A DNA stretch of 64,000 nt, from NCBI RefSeq assembly GCF_023101765.2, contig NC_064226.1:13027251-13091250 (forward strand). Reading direction: 5' to 3'. Shown piece after piece: positions 1 through 12,673 of the stretch (position 1 is its first letter; the number at the start of each line of letters is the position of its first letter). This DNA comes from Spodoptera frugiperda (lineage: Eukaryota; Arthropoda; Insecta; Lepidoptera; Noctuidae). Both the position numbers and the translations under genes were made by a program. Below the pieces are notes generated by a model. That model had not been told where the DNA came from. It was given only the letters and a program-made list of their open reading frames with translations, and did no database searches.

Positions 1-2990
1 CAGAACTGCAGTCATTTTATTACCATTGCTACAAAGTTATCTCGTAGACAGTTTTTTCTCGTTTCCTCGCAAAGATTTTCCAATATCATAAACAAAGAAG
101 GAAATTGCTAACAAAATCTTTGTGTGTGATAAGTAAATATTAGGGTTTAGACGGGCGAACCCAATATTATATCTTAACTAGGATTTTTTCGGGGCTTCCA
201 AGTTGTTCGCTGCTAATAAGCTTATTACTAGTTCTAATGTTACTGTGTATACAAGTTTTGTAAGGACCCTTTTCTAAAATAGGCTTTCTCTCTCACGCAT
301 AATATTATACCGTAATTGGGTAAAAGAAAAGTAATTTTACCTCAGCAGTTTTCTTCCATATAAAAATAGAAAAGAGCCTATCATCTCATATCAAGCTCAT
401 ATCACGTCTCCAAGCCAAAACTAAAACCTTACACTTTACCGTCCAACGAAATATTAAATTCAATGAAATGAAACTCAAACGATGCTAAGTCACAGTCGAC
501 GTGAGTAAATTGTTAACAGTTACATAAGCAACTACTTCTCGGCACGTCTTTTACATTTTGTAAGGAGCTACAGCTAACTTAGACAGTTCTCGTCAAGTTT
601 CGTACCGGCTAGCACAAAGGTTTGCAGGGAAACTTGGAAAATGTTGTAAGACGTTTCTGTACGACAGTCATTTATCACTAGCGAGTGGAGGGCCACGCAC
701 AAACAGATACATCGTCGTCACGACGGACGGACGGACGGACGGACTGCCACGTCCCGCGAGCCACTCGGGGAACAGATTGCCGCCGGCCACCCTCCAACAT
801 ATCCCCGCTACGTAGGCCGCCTGTAAGTCGGAATATTAATTCCACTACGAACATTTTGTTTGTTTAGTATAACACAAATCCGCTTATAATACGTTCTTCA
901 TTTCCAATCTTCCCGCAGTTTATCGTCCACGTCGCTCCCGAGGGCCAACGAGTTGCGAACCTGCTCCACTGTTTTTAAAAGAATAAAAGCTCAACAGAAA
1001 CTAATGAAGTAAGTGGGTCTGCAGAGACAATTGAATGGAAGCACGAGTAGTTCTTGGTAGTTAATATTCTGCACGAAAGTAACGCCCACCTGACTTCTCC
1101 GTACGTACGGCGCAATTTCTTAATCGAGGGCCATTAAGCACGACATTTATTTATTCTATTTGGCTTTGCGGCGCTGAGAACAAAGGATTCAGTCGGAATG
1201 CAAGGTACTCTCCAGTTAACGTAGTAAGTTTAAATACGAGTAATGAATATATAGCTCTCGGGCTCAGTGGCTCCACAGGTTCTCGTAATATAATATTTCA
1301 ATGCGAGCATACTGAAATTCGAACAATTGGTGAACATAAGCGGGCATGTAGCGCGCTACATCGATCCGCGTCCCTCCCCACCTGCAGTGTTGCAGGTCGA
1401 GCGAGGACCTGCCAAATGATTTCAGTACTTTATTAAAAATATCGCTGACGCGCCACAGATTAAGGGATTTGCACCGCTACACGAAAGCCGAATAAAGATA
1501 GCTTAATTAAATAAAACTACGTCTCGAGCTCACCTTATCATAGTTTTTTCACAATATCTTTAGGTAACAAAAAACTGAACTGAAACTTGAAATTTCAGTG
1601 TAAACACTGCGAGTGTTTATTCCTGGCGTTTCCACGGGCCAGCTGTCAAAATGTCCTTCAGGAGAAAGGATTTGTTTTCCAGTGAGGCGCGCTTGAAAGC
1701 GCTGCCTCGGTGAAAGGTGATTGTTACAGCAAAAACAAAGAACCGCTGACATTCTACAAAACAGCGTTAAAGCTTCCAGTGTCTACATCCAATATCTTTA
1801 TGGACAGGTAATAAATTGAGAAAAACGAATGTTTTATTGGCACAGATAATACTGGCGGATAGAACGCTCCTCGCTCAGTGTTTTTATTTATTGCAGGTGT
1901 GCTTACAGCGCTTCATCTCATCAAACGAAGATGTTCTTTTAGTAAAAATATATTAACCTTTTTTAATTCTGCACGAGCAATATCGTGGAATTGGTTGTAC
2001 CAACCTAGTTGTGTACTCTTTTTGGTTAATAAAGGTACTTTGTGGTTATGAAAACGTTTGCGAGGAATTAATAATCGTAGTAAGTAGCAGGTACATATAT
2101 GTATAAAATGTATATTGACTTTCTACCTATTCAGCGATAGTTTGATTGGCTAGCTCGGGTGACCCTCTGACAGAATTGATTTGCCCGATCAAAGTTTCAC
2201 TGCGGTCGCAAATGGAATCGCCCACCTGTAAATGCAACTTGGAGTCCCCCCGACCGACCACCCATTTCTAACTGCGAATATTCTAAAGCCCGTCAGAATT
2301 ACCCTGGACTACGACCATTGCGTAACCACATAAAAAATAATATACTATTATCCTATGAAAATTTAAAGTAAAAACGTCACTGCGGTGAAAATTCTGGAAA
2401 AACGGAGATGAAGTAATAAGAATATGTAAGGTTTAACTGCACACAATTTCAAATTTACGTATTTGAACTCATTTAGAAATCCCTTGCATACAAATTGCAA
2501 CCTTATTTACATCGTACTCTTTGAGTTTTTAAATCTTAATGCATTATCAACATAGGTATGCCAATAGTTAATTAACAACGAGATAGTAGCCACACACTGA
2601 ACTATTAATTAATAAAACTCAGAGCAAAATGAATGGAAAATAGTTGTAATGTAATGGCGGACTAGAAAACTGGAAATAGAGTAACATATTTATGGGACTA
2701 TTTCAGATATCTTTTATAGTGAGATTGAATTTATATTCACGTCTTACACACAATGAGAGAGAAATGATGAGAGGTTGACCACTAGCAGTTTTAGGCTTCA
2801 TAATCGATACATTTAAAATGATCCATTAATATTGCGGCTCTAAATTCCTTTGTCCAACTTTGTACAAGTTAATTTCCCAGGTTTCATCTGTATAGGAATT
2901 TAAACGGTTACTGTAACCGCTGGTTCAATTGTTCATTGGTTGCGCAAACACAAGCTCGTTAAACTATTGCCTAACGTTGTGTTATTAATA
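1..2990. other. AT-rich intronic DNA (bib intron 2), no gene seen
   Basis: No exon with family similarity on either strand. Only a GC-rich patch near 690-805 stands out, with five CGGA units at 724-743. That patch can be read as an exon-like frame on the minus strand after an AG, but it matches nothing in Bib. Confidence 0.6.
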
Positions 2991-3022
2991 TGCAAAACTT
3001 TACCCATTTAACTGGTTACTCG

Positions 3023-3075
3023 TTGGTCGAGTGGTCCACTACTCGACTGCTAAGCAAGGGGACTCGGGATCTTTT
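3023..3075 (+). repeat. tRNA-derived SINE head fragment
   Basis: Contains an A-box-like TGGTCGAGTGG followed by GACTCGGGATC, where a tRNA-derived SINE would have its B box (degenerate here). The GC-rich DNA that follows (3115-3400) has a 75-codon frame of unknown nature and may belong to the same insertion. Confidence 0.45.
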
Positions 3076-3478
3076 GTTGAATAGAGCGAAGTATGTTTTT
3101 TTTGTAACTTGACGGTAATCCTCTTTGACTTCCCATCACGTCGTGGGAACGAAGAGGGCGTGCCAAATTTATCAGCTAAAACTACCGCGGTGTTCCTCCA
3201 CTGCCTGTGAACGTGATCCAGGTTACCCTTGCAGATTCACCACACCTGACAAGCTTCGAGCTACCGCTAAGTTTGCGGCAGGTCCCGCCACGTTAGCGGC
3301 CCTGGGAGGCTGCTTCCCTTCCTCGAGAGGCACGCGTGGAACACTTCCCTAACGCCTATACAGCGGACGTCTGACTCTCCCAGTCAGTCAGCCGCGCCGT
3401 ATATTTAATAGCACAACTTAAATCATACCCGAAAAAATAAATGACCCGTGTATGCCTGGAAGCGGACTCTGAATAGAG

Positions 3479-3745
3479 AGATGACAAATTTTTATTTTAA
3501 TGTCCGTCTGGTAGGTTATTTTAAAACACTAGACACATATTTCTTACGGAAACAAGTACTTTCGACGTCACTTTTGAGTACCTTTTTATACTAAATAGAG
3601 ACGTAGTTGGCTCCCACTCCTAAACTTTGATCCATTATATATAAGTATTGTTTTTTTATACGACAAAAAATACGTATCTAATGTTTTTTCATTTCCTAAC
3701 TGACGAACTAAATAGATTTTTAACTTTCATACCCCGTCATCATCC
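3479..3745 (+). mobile_element. MITE-like element, family T, copy 1
   Basis: Shares the left end GATGAC-AATTTTTATTTTAATG, the middle GGCTCCCACTCCTAAACT and the right end ACCCCGTCATC with copies at 8261 and, inverted, at 15375 and 24894. No ORF. Confidence 0.7.
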
Positions 3746-4218
3746 CTATTCACATTACAAAAACCTTTTTCTTCAAAATTTTTATCGCATAAAAATATTT
3801 ATTCTATTCCTTCTATCCTTTTCCATTTTAATTTAAAAACGTAACTGGCATATTTTTATTCAAAATTCTTAAGACTATTGTTTGATTAAATTCCGTATCT
3901 ATTGGTCCCGGTGGATTACAATTCAATCTTGGGACCCATGTTGTATTCTAATCGAGAAAATTAGACTATAACCGAATATTCAAAGATATACAATAATATT
4001 GTGACTATGTAGGTTATTGTACTTATATCAGCCTATATTCCAGTTTAGCAGCGGTTCCTTCCTTATTTGCGGAGATAGAAGCCGTAATAACTATAGACGT
4101 GAGGCATTTCACCTTCATATCGGAAATGGGACGCACCTGTGATTATCTGTTCGCTATATACTTACATATAGCTACATGTGTAATGTACTAAGATCAGACA
4201 GACCTCTTATTTATAAAC

Positions 4219-4240
4219 CTCTCTCTCTCTCTCTCTCTCT
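4219..4240. repeat. (CT)11 microsatellite
   Basis: Eleven uninterrupted CT dinucleotides. Confidence 0.95.
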
Positions 4241-4292
4241 TGAACTTTGCATCATGCCAAGGTTAATAATTTTATAACGTGTTAAGTCCTCT

Positions 4293-4430
4293 GTACCCTT
4301 AGTTTGCTTTACGTTAAACGAAAACAAAACGAGAGCGCGTTCGGCGCTCTAATTGGCCGGTGCGAATGAACCAACCAATCAAATCACCGAACGGCTCTCG
4401 TTAAACGTACATCAAACTCGTACTAAACCC
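4293..4430. mobile_element. MITE-like element, family K, copy 1
   Basis: Inverted ends: GTACCCTTAGTTTGCTTTAC with GTTAAACG on the left, CGTTAAACGTACATCAAACT followed by CGTACTAAACCC on the right. A GC-rich palindromic core (CGAGAGCGCGTTCGG; GAACGGCTCTCG) lies inside. Related copy at 29999-30178. Confidence 0.7.
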
Positions 4431-4994
4431 TCTGTTACGCTTTCTTTAATTATGTTGAAATATGGCACATAGAGATAGGACAACAGTTTCCATCATAAAG
4501 TTTTCATCTCAGTTGTGCAGTCCCCACGTACGAACCACTAGTAAACGTGAAATGAAAACATATTTTATTCATGAACAAAACTGAATAAAAACTTAACATA
4601 ACTCATGTAAATAAAGCCGCATACGAGATTACTGTGGACGGAAACTGGGTCTTGTATCAAAAAATGTAATCCCAACGCATGATATGTCAAACAAATAATA
4701 GAGCTGCTCATACACCGGGTCGTATATCCTTTTATTTATATAAAAATGAGTGTGTGACTTCTGGGAGGCGAGAAATGAAGACAAACGTTGGACGTGCGCC
4801 GCGACACTGAGCACCAGTAACTAATATACGACACACTACCTACATACACACATACGTACATAAAGTATAATATACTGACGTTCCCGGCTTAACCGTCGAG
4901 CAGATTATTTAGGTAAAGCTGCCGCTTGTTGTGGTTGATCTACGGAACTAATGGAGCATTTTTTCTAAACATACATAGTTGCCATGTTGTTGGT

Positions 4995-5274
4995 CTTGTA
5001 AGGAACGCTTGCTTATTGACAACTGACCATATATTTCATATACTAAGCTTAAATTCATTATAACAAAATGGTAAGTATCATCTACTTTCATCCTATCGAC
5101 GCAATATTCTGCCAAAAGCGTACCGTATCGAATTCACGTTCATTTCATACTGAATTTCATTTCAATACCTATATGAAATGAACGTCAATAATGTCTCAAT
5201 ACAACTTAATGTCACTGGTTTTATGTAGGGACCGATTTTGGTATCGGTAGAATTAAATAACTTTACCTATTTCT
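4995..5274. repeat. ~280-bp duplicated segment, copy 1
   Basis: Begins CTTGTAAGGAACGCTTGCTT and ends ACTTTACCTATTTCT. It carries a perfect 13-bp inverted repeat (5136-5148 with 5173-5185, ACGTTCATTTCAT) and a second small hairpin near the right end (ACCGAT...ATCGGT). No coding frame. Confidence 0.9.
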
Positions 5275-5351
5275 ATTTGACATTCGTAGCAATCCGCGTA
5301 GACAGAGAGCGTAGCCAGTGCTACGAGCACTTGCGTAATCTGGGTCTGGTA

Positions 5352-5627
5352 CTTGTAAGGAACGCTTGCTTAGAACGAAAGTTAGTTGTCCTATATATTT
5401 CATATACTTAGCTTAAATTAATTATAAAAAAATGGTAAGTATGAACTACTTTCATCCTATCGGCGCAATATTCTGCCAAAAGCGTATCAAATTCCCGTTC
5501 ATTTCATACTGAAACAATACTCACATGAAATGAACGTCAATAATGTTTCAATACAACTTAATGTCACTGGTTTTAATGTAGGGACCGATTTTGGTATCGG
5601 TAGAATTAAATAACTTTACCTATTTCT
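5352..5627. repeat. ~280-bp duplicated segment, copy 2, abutting the retrotransposon
   Basis: Same segment and orientation as 4995-5274, about 357 bp downstream, with scattered substitutions and small indels. The inverted repeat is kept (5496-5507 with 5525-5536). Its right edge touches the broken retrotransposon at about 5628, so the element joined or truncated exactly at this boundary. Confidence 0.9.
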
Positions 5628-5631
5628 TGTT

Positions 5632-7727
5632 GCTCCCGGCTCATCGGACCATTGTCTCGTCCGGAGCTCTGTATCTTGGACGCGCTCGCCGCGTCTAGAA
5701 GATGCACGTCTTCGCCGCGTATGGCACTAAGGTCGGCAGACTGGGATGGGATGCGGTCCTTTTTTGCATCCTATCCTTGGAGACAGGTTTGCTTCTTGCA
5801 GGATGATCCCAACGCCGCTGCCGATTCTGTCGCCGATGTGGTGCTACAGGGGATGGAGCTGTTCGTCCCATCCTCTCTGGTCCCTGTCGGTGGCAGGTAT
5901 CGGCCCTGGTTTGATTCGTCTTCCAGAAAGGCCTCACGCAGGAAGCGTGAAGCCTATCGAGCTGGGCCGATGCGGTGGTGGCACGGGATGTAAATACCAG
6001 CACTTTTAAAAAGGAGTATAACTTTGCTTCCAAGTCCTTCAAAAGAGTTATTGCAGGGGCTAAGTCTCAGTACATCGGTAGAATTGGCGAGAAGCTTGAA
6101 CGCCTTCCTTCGGGAACTCGTGCGTTCTGGTCGCTCGCCAAAGCTATCGAAGGCAATTTCTGCAGGCCGTATCAACTATCAGCCCAATTGTGTCCAACTA
6201 CGGTGATCATAAATTCGAACGTTTGGCGCTCCTGTCCCTTGATGTCCAAAAGTCGAGTGGGCCCGACGGGATTCCACCCCTTGTGTTAAAGATGTGCGCT
6301 CCGGAGTTGGCACCAGTTTTAACACGTCTTTTTCGGCTCTCTTACTTTTTAGGCGTAGTACCGAAATCCTGGAAGACGGCCTTGGTCCACCCGATCCCTA
6401 AAAAAGGCGATCGAACAAATCCGTCCAACTACAGACCGATAGCCATAACTTCCCTCTTCTCGAAAATAATGGAGTCCATTATTAACTGCCAGCTCTTGCG
6501 GTACCGAGAAGATCACCAACTACTCAATGACCGACAATACGGTTTTCGTAAAGGTCGGTCGGCTGGGGATCTTCTGGTTTACCTGACACACCGTTGGGCA
6601 CAGGCGATCGAGTCTAAGGGGGGCGTTGGCAGTGAGCTTGGACGTGAAAGCCTTCGACCGGGTTTGGCATAAAGCGCTTCTTTCGAAGCTTCCTTCCTAT
6701 GGGCTTCCCGAGAAATTGTGCGAATGGGTCTCCTGCTTCCTTACAGACAGAAGCATTAAGGTCGTTGTCGACGGGGAATGCTCCGACTCTCTGTCTGTGA
6801 ACGCAGGTGTCCCTCAAGGCTGCGTGCTATCACCTACCCTGTTCCTCATCCATATCAATGATATGTTGCAAATCAGCGGCATTCATTGTTATGCGGATGA
6901 CAGTACAGGTGATGCCTATTATACCGGCCGCGCTAACATTTCTCGGGAAAACGTCATCGAAAGCCGAAACAGACTTGTGTCAGAAATCGAGACTTCTTTG
7001 CAGAGAATCTCAGATTGGGGTGAACTTAATCTGGTCCAGTTTAACCCTACTAAGACACAGGTCTGCGTGTTTACCGCTAAGAAACTACCGTTGGTCGTCT
7101 CACCTCAGTTTCAAAGTACCCCTCTGACTGCCTCAGCCGGTATTGGAATACTTGGCATCAAAATTTTGAGCGACGTCCAGTTCTGTGGCCATCTGGAGGA
7201 TAAGGCTAAATTAGCCTAGCTTGGTGTGCTCAACAGATCGAGGCAGTATTTCACTCCAGCCCATCGCCTGCTTCTATATAAGGCGCAAGTTCGGCCCCAT
7301 ATGGAATACTGCTCTCATCTTTGGGCGGGGGCACCCCAGTACCAGCTTCATCCTCTGGACCGCGTTCAGCGGCGTGCGGTTCGGATTGTTGAGTGTCAGG
7401 AAGTTTCAAACCGACTTGACACTTTGGCAATGCGTAGAGATGTAGCTTCATTGTGCATTTTCTATCGCTTATACCACGGGGAGTGCTCTGAGATTGTTTG
7501 GTCTTATTCCTGCCGCTTCTTTTCGCCATCGACCCACACGACAGCATTTCCATCCCCACCATATAGATGGTTGGCAGGCCACAACTGTGCGCTTCTCGCG
7601 CAACTTTCTGCCTCGCACAGCAAAACTGTGTAATGAGCTTGAATTTCCGAAACAATACGACCTTCAAAGCTTCAAGAAAAGAGCGTGCTCCTTTTTAAAA
7701 AACAAAGGCCGGCAAATTAAGATGTAG
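5632..7727 (+). pseudogene. Broken non-LTR retrotransposon ORF2 (Jockey/CR1 type)
   Basis: The left end carries the C-terminus of the apurinic-type endonuclease (APGSSDHCLV at about 5632-5661), then a linker. The reverse transcriptase follows from about 6190: SSGPDGIPP, NYRPIAITSLFSKIMES, RQYGFRKGRSAGD, SLDVKAFDRVWH, GVPQGCVLSPTLF and the catalytic YADD near 6889-6900. The C-terminal region (RPHMEYCSHLW; LPRTAKLCNELEFP) is typical of Jockey/CR1 elements in moths. The frame is broken in the 6000-6200 region, by a shift near 6620, by a TAG at 7217-7219 and by a shift near 7490. The 5' part (ORF1 and most of the endonuclease) is missing. The copy is dead. It lies in bib intron 2. Confidence 0.9.
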
Positions 7728-8260
7728 GTATTTGTCATAACTACTACAGATTGTGTACGGTATCAAAATTCGAATATTCAATGAATACTAAAATATTACT
7801 CGTTCAAGTTTAAACAAGAAAAAAATATAACGCCAAAAATTTGTCCGCCTTTTGCTTTGCGCCTTTATTTTTTGAACGAACGGGTGAGTGAATGAATTTG
7901 ATTGCTCTATTTATTTATTTTCTTATCTACTTCACTTGCTTTTATATACAAAATACTTTGCAATTTGCTAAAAGATAATAGAAAATGCTTGCTAAAATTG
8001 TGCATATACAATGCACACACACAAGAATAATAAACAATAAACACGGTACTGTGCAAAAGTTATTTGTGTTATTACTCAGCTGATTAGCAATTAGCCCAGT
8101 AAGTAGTATCTCGCGGTCTGCCACTTATCTAGATGTGCTCCGCTGTGGAATTATTATTAACACAACTGTTTATCACGATATTTCAATTAAGATGTAGGTA
8201 TTTGCCATACCTATTACTCATACAACAACTGTTTGTCAAGTGGTCTCAATCATAATAATA

Positions 8261-8541
8261 GGGTAGATGACTAATTTTTATTTTAATGTCCGTCTTTAGA
8301 CACATATTTTTTATTTTGTTACTGAAACAAATACTTCCGACGAGATATTGATTTGAAATATCGCGTGACGTCACGTTTAGGTGCGTTTACACGTAGAAAT
8401 GACGTATTTGCTCCCACTCCTAAACTCCTAAAGTATTGATACCTTATATAACAAAATACCTGTCTAATATTTTTTCATTACCTAACCGGCTACGGTATCT
8501 AAATAGATTTTTAATTTTCGTACCCCGTCGTCATCATCCCT
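8261..8541 (+). mobile_element. MITE-like element, family T, copy 2
   Basis: Starts GGGTAGATGACTAATTTTTA and ends TACCCCGTCGTCATCATCCC. It is the best-preserved + copy and aligns over its whole length with 3479-3745. No ORF of note. Confidence 0.75.
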
Positions 8542-9684
8542 ATTGTGGTTACCAAACAAACAACCTCCCTTTCGATTTCTGTATTGGACAAAGTAGTATT
8601 GGATACACTCAATTTTGATAATCAATCAAAAACTACAATTCTCTCAAAGACAAACTGACTTTTAAAACTGCTTCATGTTGATCTAATTGAAACAAATGCG
8701 TCAACTTGTCTTGTACCGTACCTAAATTATCAATTGTATACTCTCTCTCCCTTACTCCTTCTCTAACCAAATATGTCAGAACCCTTCTAAGAATTAAAAC
8801 GTGAGAGGTTTCATTAATTATTTCAAACGTAAGACAGTTTCAAAGATCGAAGTCGACATTGTACCTTCAAAAGTAATCTACGGAACTTTGTTCTCACTCA
8901 GAATGTTTCTAATTTCTTAAATATACAGATCAGCTTTTGTAGCGCTCTTTGATCATTTAAAAACTACATTATTAATTCTGTAGGGCTCGCCAAAGGCTTT
9001 TGTTTTATTTTTAACGGCTTTTATTGATTAGGTGCCAAACTGCGAGGTTGTCGTGACGACTTTTCATATAATATTTTTGTAAATATAGTTTTAGGCTAAA
9101 AACGTGATGGTTGTAATTGTTGAAGATCTATATGTAGAACTCTGGAAAATTATCCTCCTCCCTAAGGTGTAGAAGGGACAGAGATAGACAACTTCTGACT
9201 CTTACGAAAACCTACCGCCGGATATCCCGTTGTGCGTCTCACATGTGGCTACGAATATAATGATGTACTTGCTTACCTTGAAATTGAAATATGCCACAAA
9301 ATACTGACCTTCTGACGGAGTCGCGATCAAAAACTAACGAAACAAAATAATCTTTTACATTACAAATCTATCGAAAAAAGCGAAATAAAAATAAGTCATC
9401 GGAAAATCGGAACACACGAGGGAATAGCTACTGCCGCTTTATTTCATTCAAACCGGACTGGAGTAATATTATGTTATATGAATAATATAACGGAATATAT
9501 ACTCATATGAGTATTACGCGTAACAAGGTATGAATATAAAGATAAATAAATTGGGAACGAACGGTAACTTTAATATAACATTTTTATTCAACAAATACAA
9601 TTGAATCGGTGTTTTGTGATTATAAAAGGTACCTAAATATACTTATAGTATTGTGACACGATCTATACAAGCGACTATGTATAA

Positions 9685-9970
9685 GTGTGGGAGAGCCATC
9701 CTTCGGCACGAATGGGCCGGCTCGACCGGAGTGATACCACGGCCTCACCGAAAACCGACGTGAAACAACGCTTGCGTTGTGTAAGTGAGGTTACCGGAGG
9801 TCCAATTCCCCCGTCCCAATCTTCCCAATTCCTCAAAAACCCTTAAATTCCTAACCCCCAAAAGGTCGGCAACGCACTTGTAACGCCTCTGGTGTTTCAA
9901 GTGTCCATGGGCGGCGGCGATTGCTTACCATCAGGTAATACTTAATACCACTATACCATCAGGTAATAGG
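9685..9970 (+). mobile_element. Lepidopteran SINE-like repeat, family A
   Basis: Starts GTGTGGGAGAGCCATCCTTC, runs through GGCCGGCTCGACCGGAGTGA and CGGCAACGCACTTGTAACGC, and ends at ACCATCAGGTAAT with a small internal duplication, then an A-rich tail. A nearly identical sequence is at 12145-12450, with fragments elsewhere in the window. The direction is set by the A-rich 3' end. Confidence 0.8.
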
Positions 9971-10339
9971 TGTACGTATTCCATAAAAAAGTTAATGAAA
10001 TCTACAAATACCGCTTGACAAAATATGTAGGTACAACTTTTATCGCTTTATTTTGTAAAAGATCTTCCGAAGAAAATTCCGTTTCCAAGCCAATTCAAGC
10101 CACAACTCTCTAGAAATAAATAAAACAACTGCGTCCCAATTAAAAAAATATTCTATCAAACATTCCTTTTTCATAAATTTGATTAGGCTCAGATTTAACA
10201 AAGTCAATGTGTATTTTACGTGATTAATAAAACGGATTTTTCTACGCTCGAATATAAATTGATTGATTTACTTTATTTGTTTATATTTTTTTGCGACGTA
10301 ATCAAAAAATTAGTTTCAAATCCCTAAGCCCTCTGGTGT

Positions 10340-10395
10340 TGCGGGTGTCCATGGGCGAGGTCAGGTCGTTTGCCGGCCTATCGCTTTTAAAAAAA
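10340..10395 (+). mobile_element. SINE family A 3' fragment
   Basis: Only the 3' part (CTCTGGTGTTGCGGGTGTCC and onward) is left, followed by an A-run. Confidence 0.6.
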
Positions 10396-10491
10396 GGTTT
10401 AAATCAAGTCGCCCTAGGCTTTTTCATGTATTCACGGTAGTATAAATAAAGTACAATAAAATTTAGAACTTCTCTGAAATTTTAACCCATT

Positions 10492-10851
10492 ATGAACAGT
10501 CCAATTAAAAGAACTATTGAATTTTATATTGCTTATGGGCCGGCGTGCTCCATCGTACTTAAAACAAATCATCGCCTACCACCAGGCGAGATGGTGACTA
10601 AACTCCGAGCCATTACCAACAAAGAACAACGTATAGGTTTTTATTTCTATGACCCTCGTCACAAATCTACTACGCTCCATAAAAATCACATTTCTAATTT
10701 AAATTACTTTGCTAAACGTAGACGTAGTGATTTAACGAAATTCTTTAGCAGATGCCACAACTTAGAACATTACTCGTATCATGAATTTAATGGAACGAAT
10801 TTAACTTTAGTTTTTACTTTATTATATACCTATACAAATGTTTATATATAG
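10492..10851 (+). other. 119-codon open frame of unknown nature
   Basis: AT-rich frame with many Asn, Lys, His and Tyr codons; no domain or motif recognised. AATAAA follows about 120 nt after the stop. It lies in an intron of the oppositely transcribed bib gene. The length is just above what chance would give in this DNA, so I do not call it a gene. Confidence 0.15.
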
Positions 10852-11317
10852 CTATAGCTTTACGTCGTGAAATGTACACTTGGAATTTTAGAATAATATA
10901 TAAATATTATAATTAAATTAGAATCATTTCTCACCATACGCATTCTCCGTAATAATATTTTAATTTTTTATAATAAACTTTATTCAAACCATTCTATTTC
11001 TTATGGTCTTACTGTGCTTATGGTCGATTTTGCAATGATCATTCATAATTATAATGTTTGCCATATAAGTCACAGGATAGTACAGTAACCATTCTATTTA
11101 CGACCTTAAGCCTCTATGATCCTAATGTATAGAACTGTTATTATTATTGATATAGACCTAACAGGAGACGGAGGATTATTGATCATAATTTACTATATGA
11201 AATATGGAATCTATACTTAAGTAATAAGATTGAAGTTTGTAATTCGTTTACATCTGACCATCCCATTGTTGAAAAAGGTCAATAATAACGAAACTATATT
11301 TGAAATATTTTTTATAT

Positions 11318-11512
11318 AATAACTATCGCGAGACATACTAAATTAACTAAAAATCGCGGTTTACACACGTACTCTAATGAAGAAAACAGAGTAGGCTGCG
11401 CGACGTCACCGCGTCTGCGCACGCTGCTCATGATGAAGAGTCCCTCTGTGACTCGAAACTAGTAGAGCTTTTCTTCATTAATTTACGCGAGTAAACCGTG
11501 ATTTTTAGTTAA
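11318..11512 (-). mobile_element. Foldback MITE, family P, copy 1
   Basis: Inverted ends around CTAAAAATCGCGGTTTAC and GTAAACCGTGATTTTTAG, with a shared interior (CTCATGATGAAGAGTCCCTC; GACTCGAAACTAGTAGAG). The A/T tail sits on the left, so it is inverted relative to the copies at 43026 and 63743. Confidence 0.75.
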
Positions 11513-11556
11513 TGTATTTGATATTTAACTAACTGTAACTTGGCTCATGGTTCCCT

Positions 11557-11718
11557 TTTTTTTTCAGTGGGGAAAATCATCCAATGACTTCTCTCGCCAG
11601 GGCAAGGCGAGAGGGAGTGTCAGACTCTTACTGACTAAAAACCACCCTGTTCCTACTCCTGCTTGTCGAGCCGGAGCCCCGGTAAACCCGCTAGGTAGTC
11701 CGCAGCTCTGGCTCATGG
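11557..11718 (-). mobile_element. SINE-like repeat, family B, copy 1
   Basis: One of seven copies in the window. In sense orientation the family starts near GGAGCTGCGGACTACCTAGC, passes GGTTTTTAGTCAGTAAGAGT and ends GAAAATCGTCC-type sequence plus poly-A. Here the poly-T is at the left (11563-11571), so the copy is on the minus strand. Confidence 0.8.
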
Positions 11719-11891
11719 CTCCCTACATGTGTTCTATTCGCCAATTATGTTACAAGTTCCATGTAAAATGGATTAGGAACCAATAGATTACAAGCCCCAA
11801 AATGATAATGTAGGTACATAATATGTAGGTATGTATATAGAAATGGTCCCAAAATGGTTACAGAAACCAGCATAACAAGTTACTGCAATAT

Positions 11892-12609
11892 ATCAAATAC
11901 TTTAATCGATTTTCGACTTTATAATACAAAACAATAAAGTTATAAATCTATAAAATATGTTTGAAGAAGGTTGATGTGCTGGTGTGTAGACATCGATCAC
12001 GGGAGACGTATCGACTGTCGATATATTACCTCTTAATATTTATCGAAGGTAGGCTTTATGTTGCGAGCTATCAATTATGTTCCATCACTTACATGAATAC
12101 GCCTATACAATCGTTTAACATAATATGTATGTATTATTCAGGCAAAGTGTGGGACAGCCATGCTTCGGCACGAATGGGCTGGCTCGACCGGAGTCATACC
12201 ACGGCCTCACAGAAAACCGACGTGAAACAACGCTTGCGTTGTGTTTCGTTGTGTGAGCAAGGTTACCGGAGGCCCAATTCCCCCTGCGAAAATCTTCCCA
12301 ATCCCCGATTCCCGAACAACAACCCATAAATTCCTAACCCCCAAAAGGCCGGCAACGCTCTTGTAACGCCTCTGGTGTTTCAAGTGTCCATGGGCGGCGG
12401 CGATTGCTTACCATCAGGTGATACGTCTGCTCGTTGACGGCGAGTTTCATAAAAAAAGTACCTAGGGCGCCAGGTTATGGAGCAGCGCCGTGACACTTGC
12501 GTGCCCAACTGCCCATAGAGAACACATCAACCTTCTCAAAACATATTTTATAGATTTATAACTTTATTGTTTTGTATTATAAAGTCGAAAATCGATTAAT
12601 GTATTTGAT
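11892..12609. mobile_element. TIR element of ~720 bp with a nested SINE
   Basis: Long inverted arms: left 11892-11980 (ATCAAATACTTTAATCGATT...) and right 12523-12609 (mirror, ending ATTAATGTATTTGAT). The interior holds a family A SINE at 12145-12450 on the plus strand. No transposase, so it is non-autonomous. Confidence 0.8.
12145..12450 (+). mobile_element. SINE-like repeat, family A, inside a TIR element
   Basis: Nearly complete: GTGTGGGACAGCCATGCTTC at the head and CATCAGGTGATACGTCTGCT at the tail, then an A-run. Its insertion inside the TIR element shows that it is the younger insertion. Confidence 0.85.
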
Positions 12610-12673
12610 CCTATGAGGTGCTTGCCAAGGGCGCTCTATAGGTTCAATCCGTCTCTGATCATATACGTAAAAA

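Noticed and set aside
690..805. Possible extra bib exon on the minus strand (after ACTTACAG)
   Set aside because: The translation (AAYVAGICWRVAGG...) does not resemble the expected VTVPGYQGNL region of Bib and runs into a CGGA repeat.
5695..6042. 115-codon minus-strand frame across the retrotransposon
   Set aside because: Antisense shadow of the endonuclease-RT linker; the plus strand carries the family motifs.
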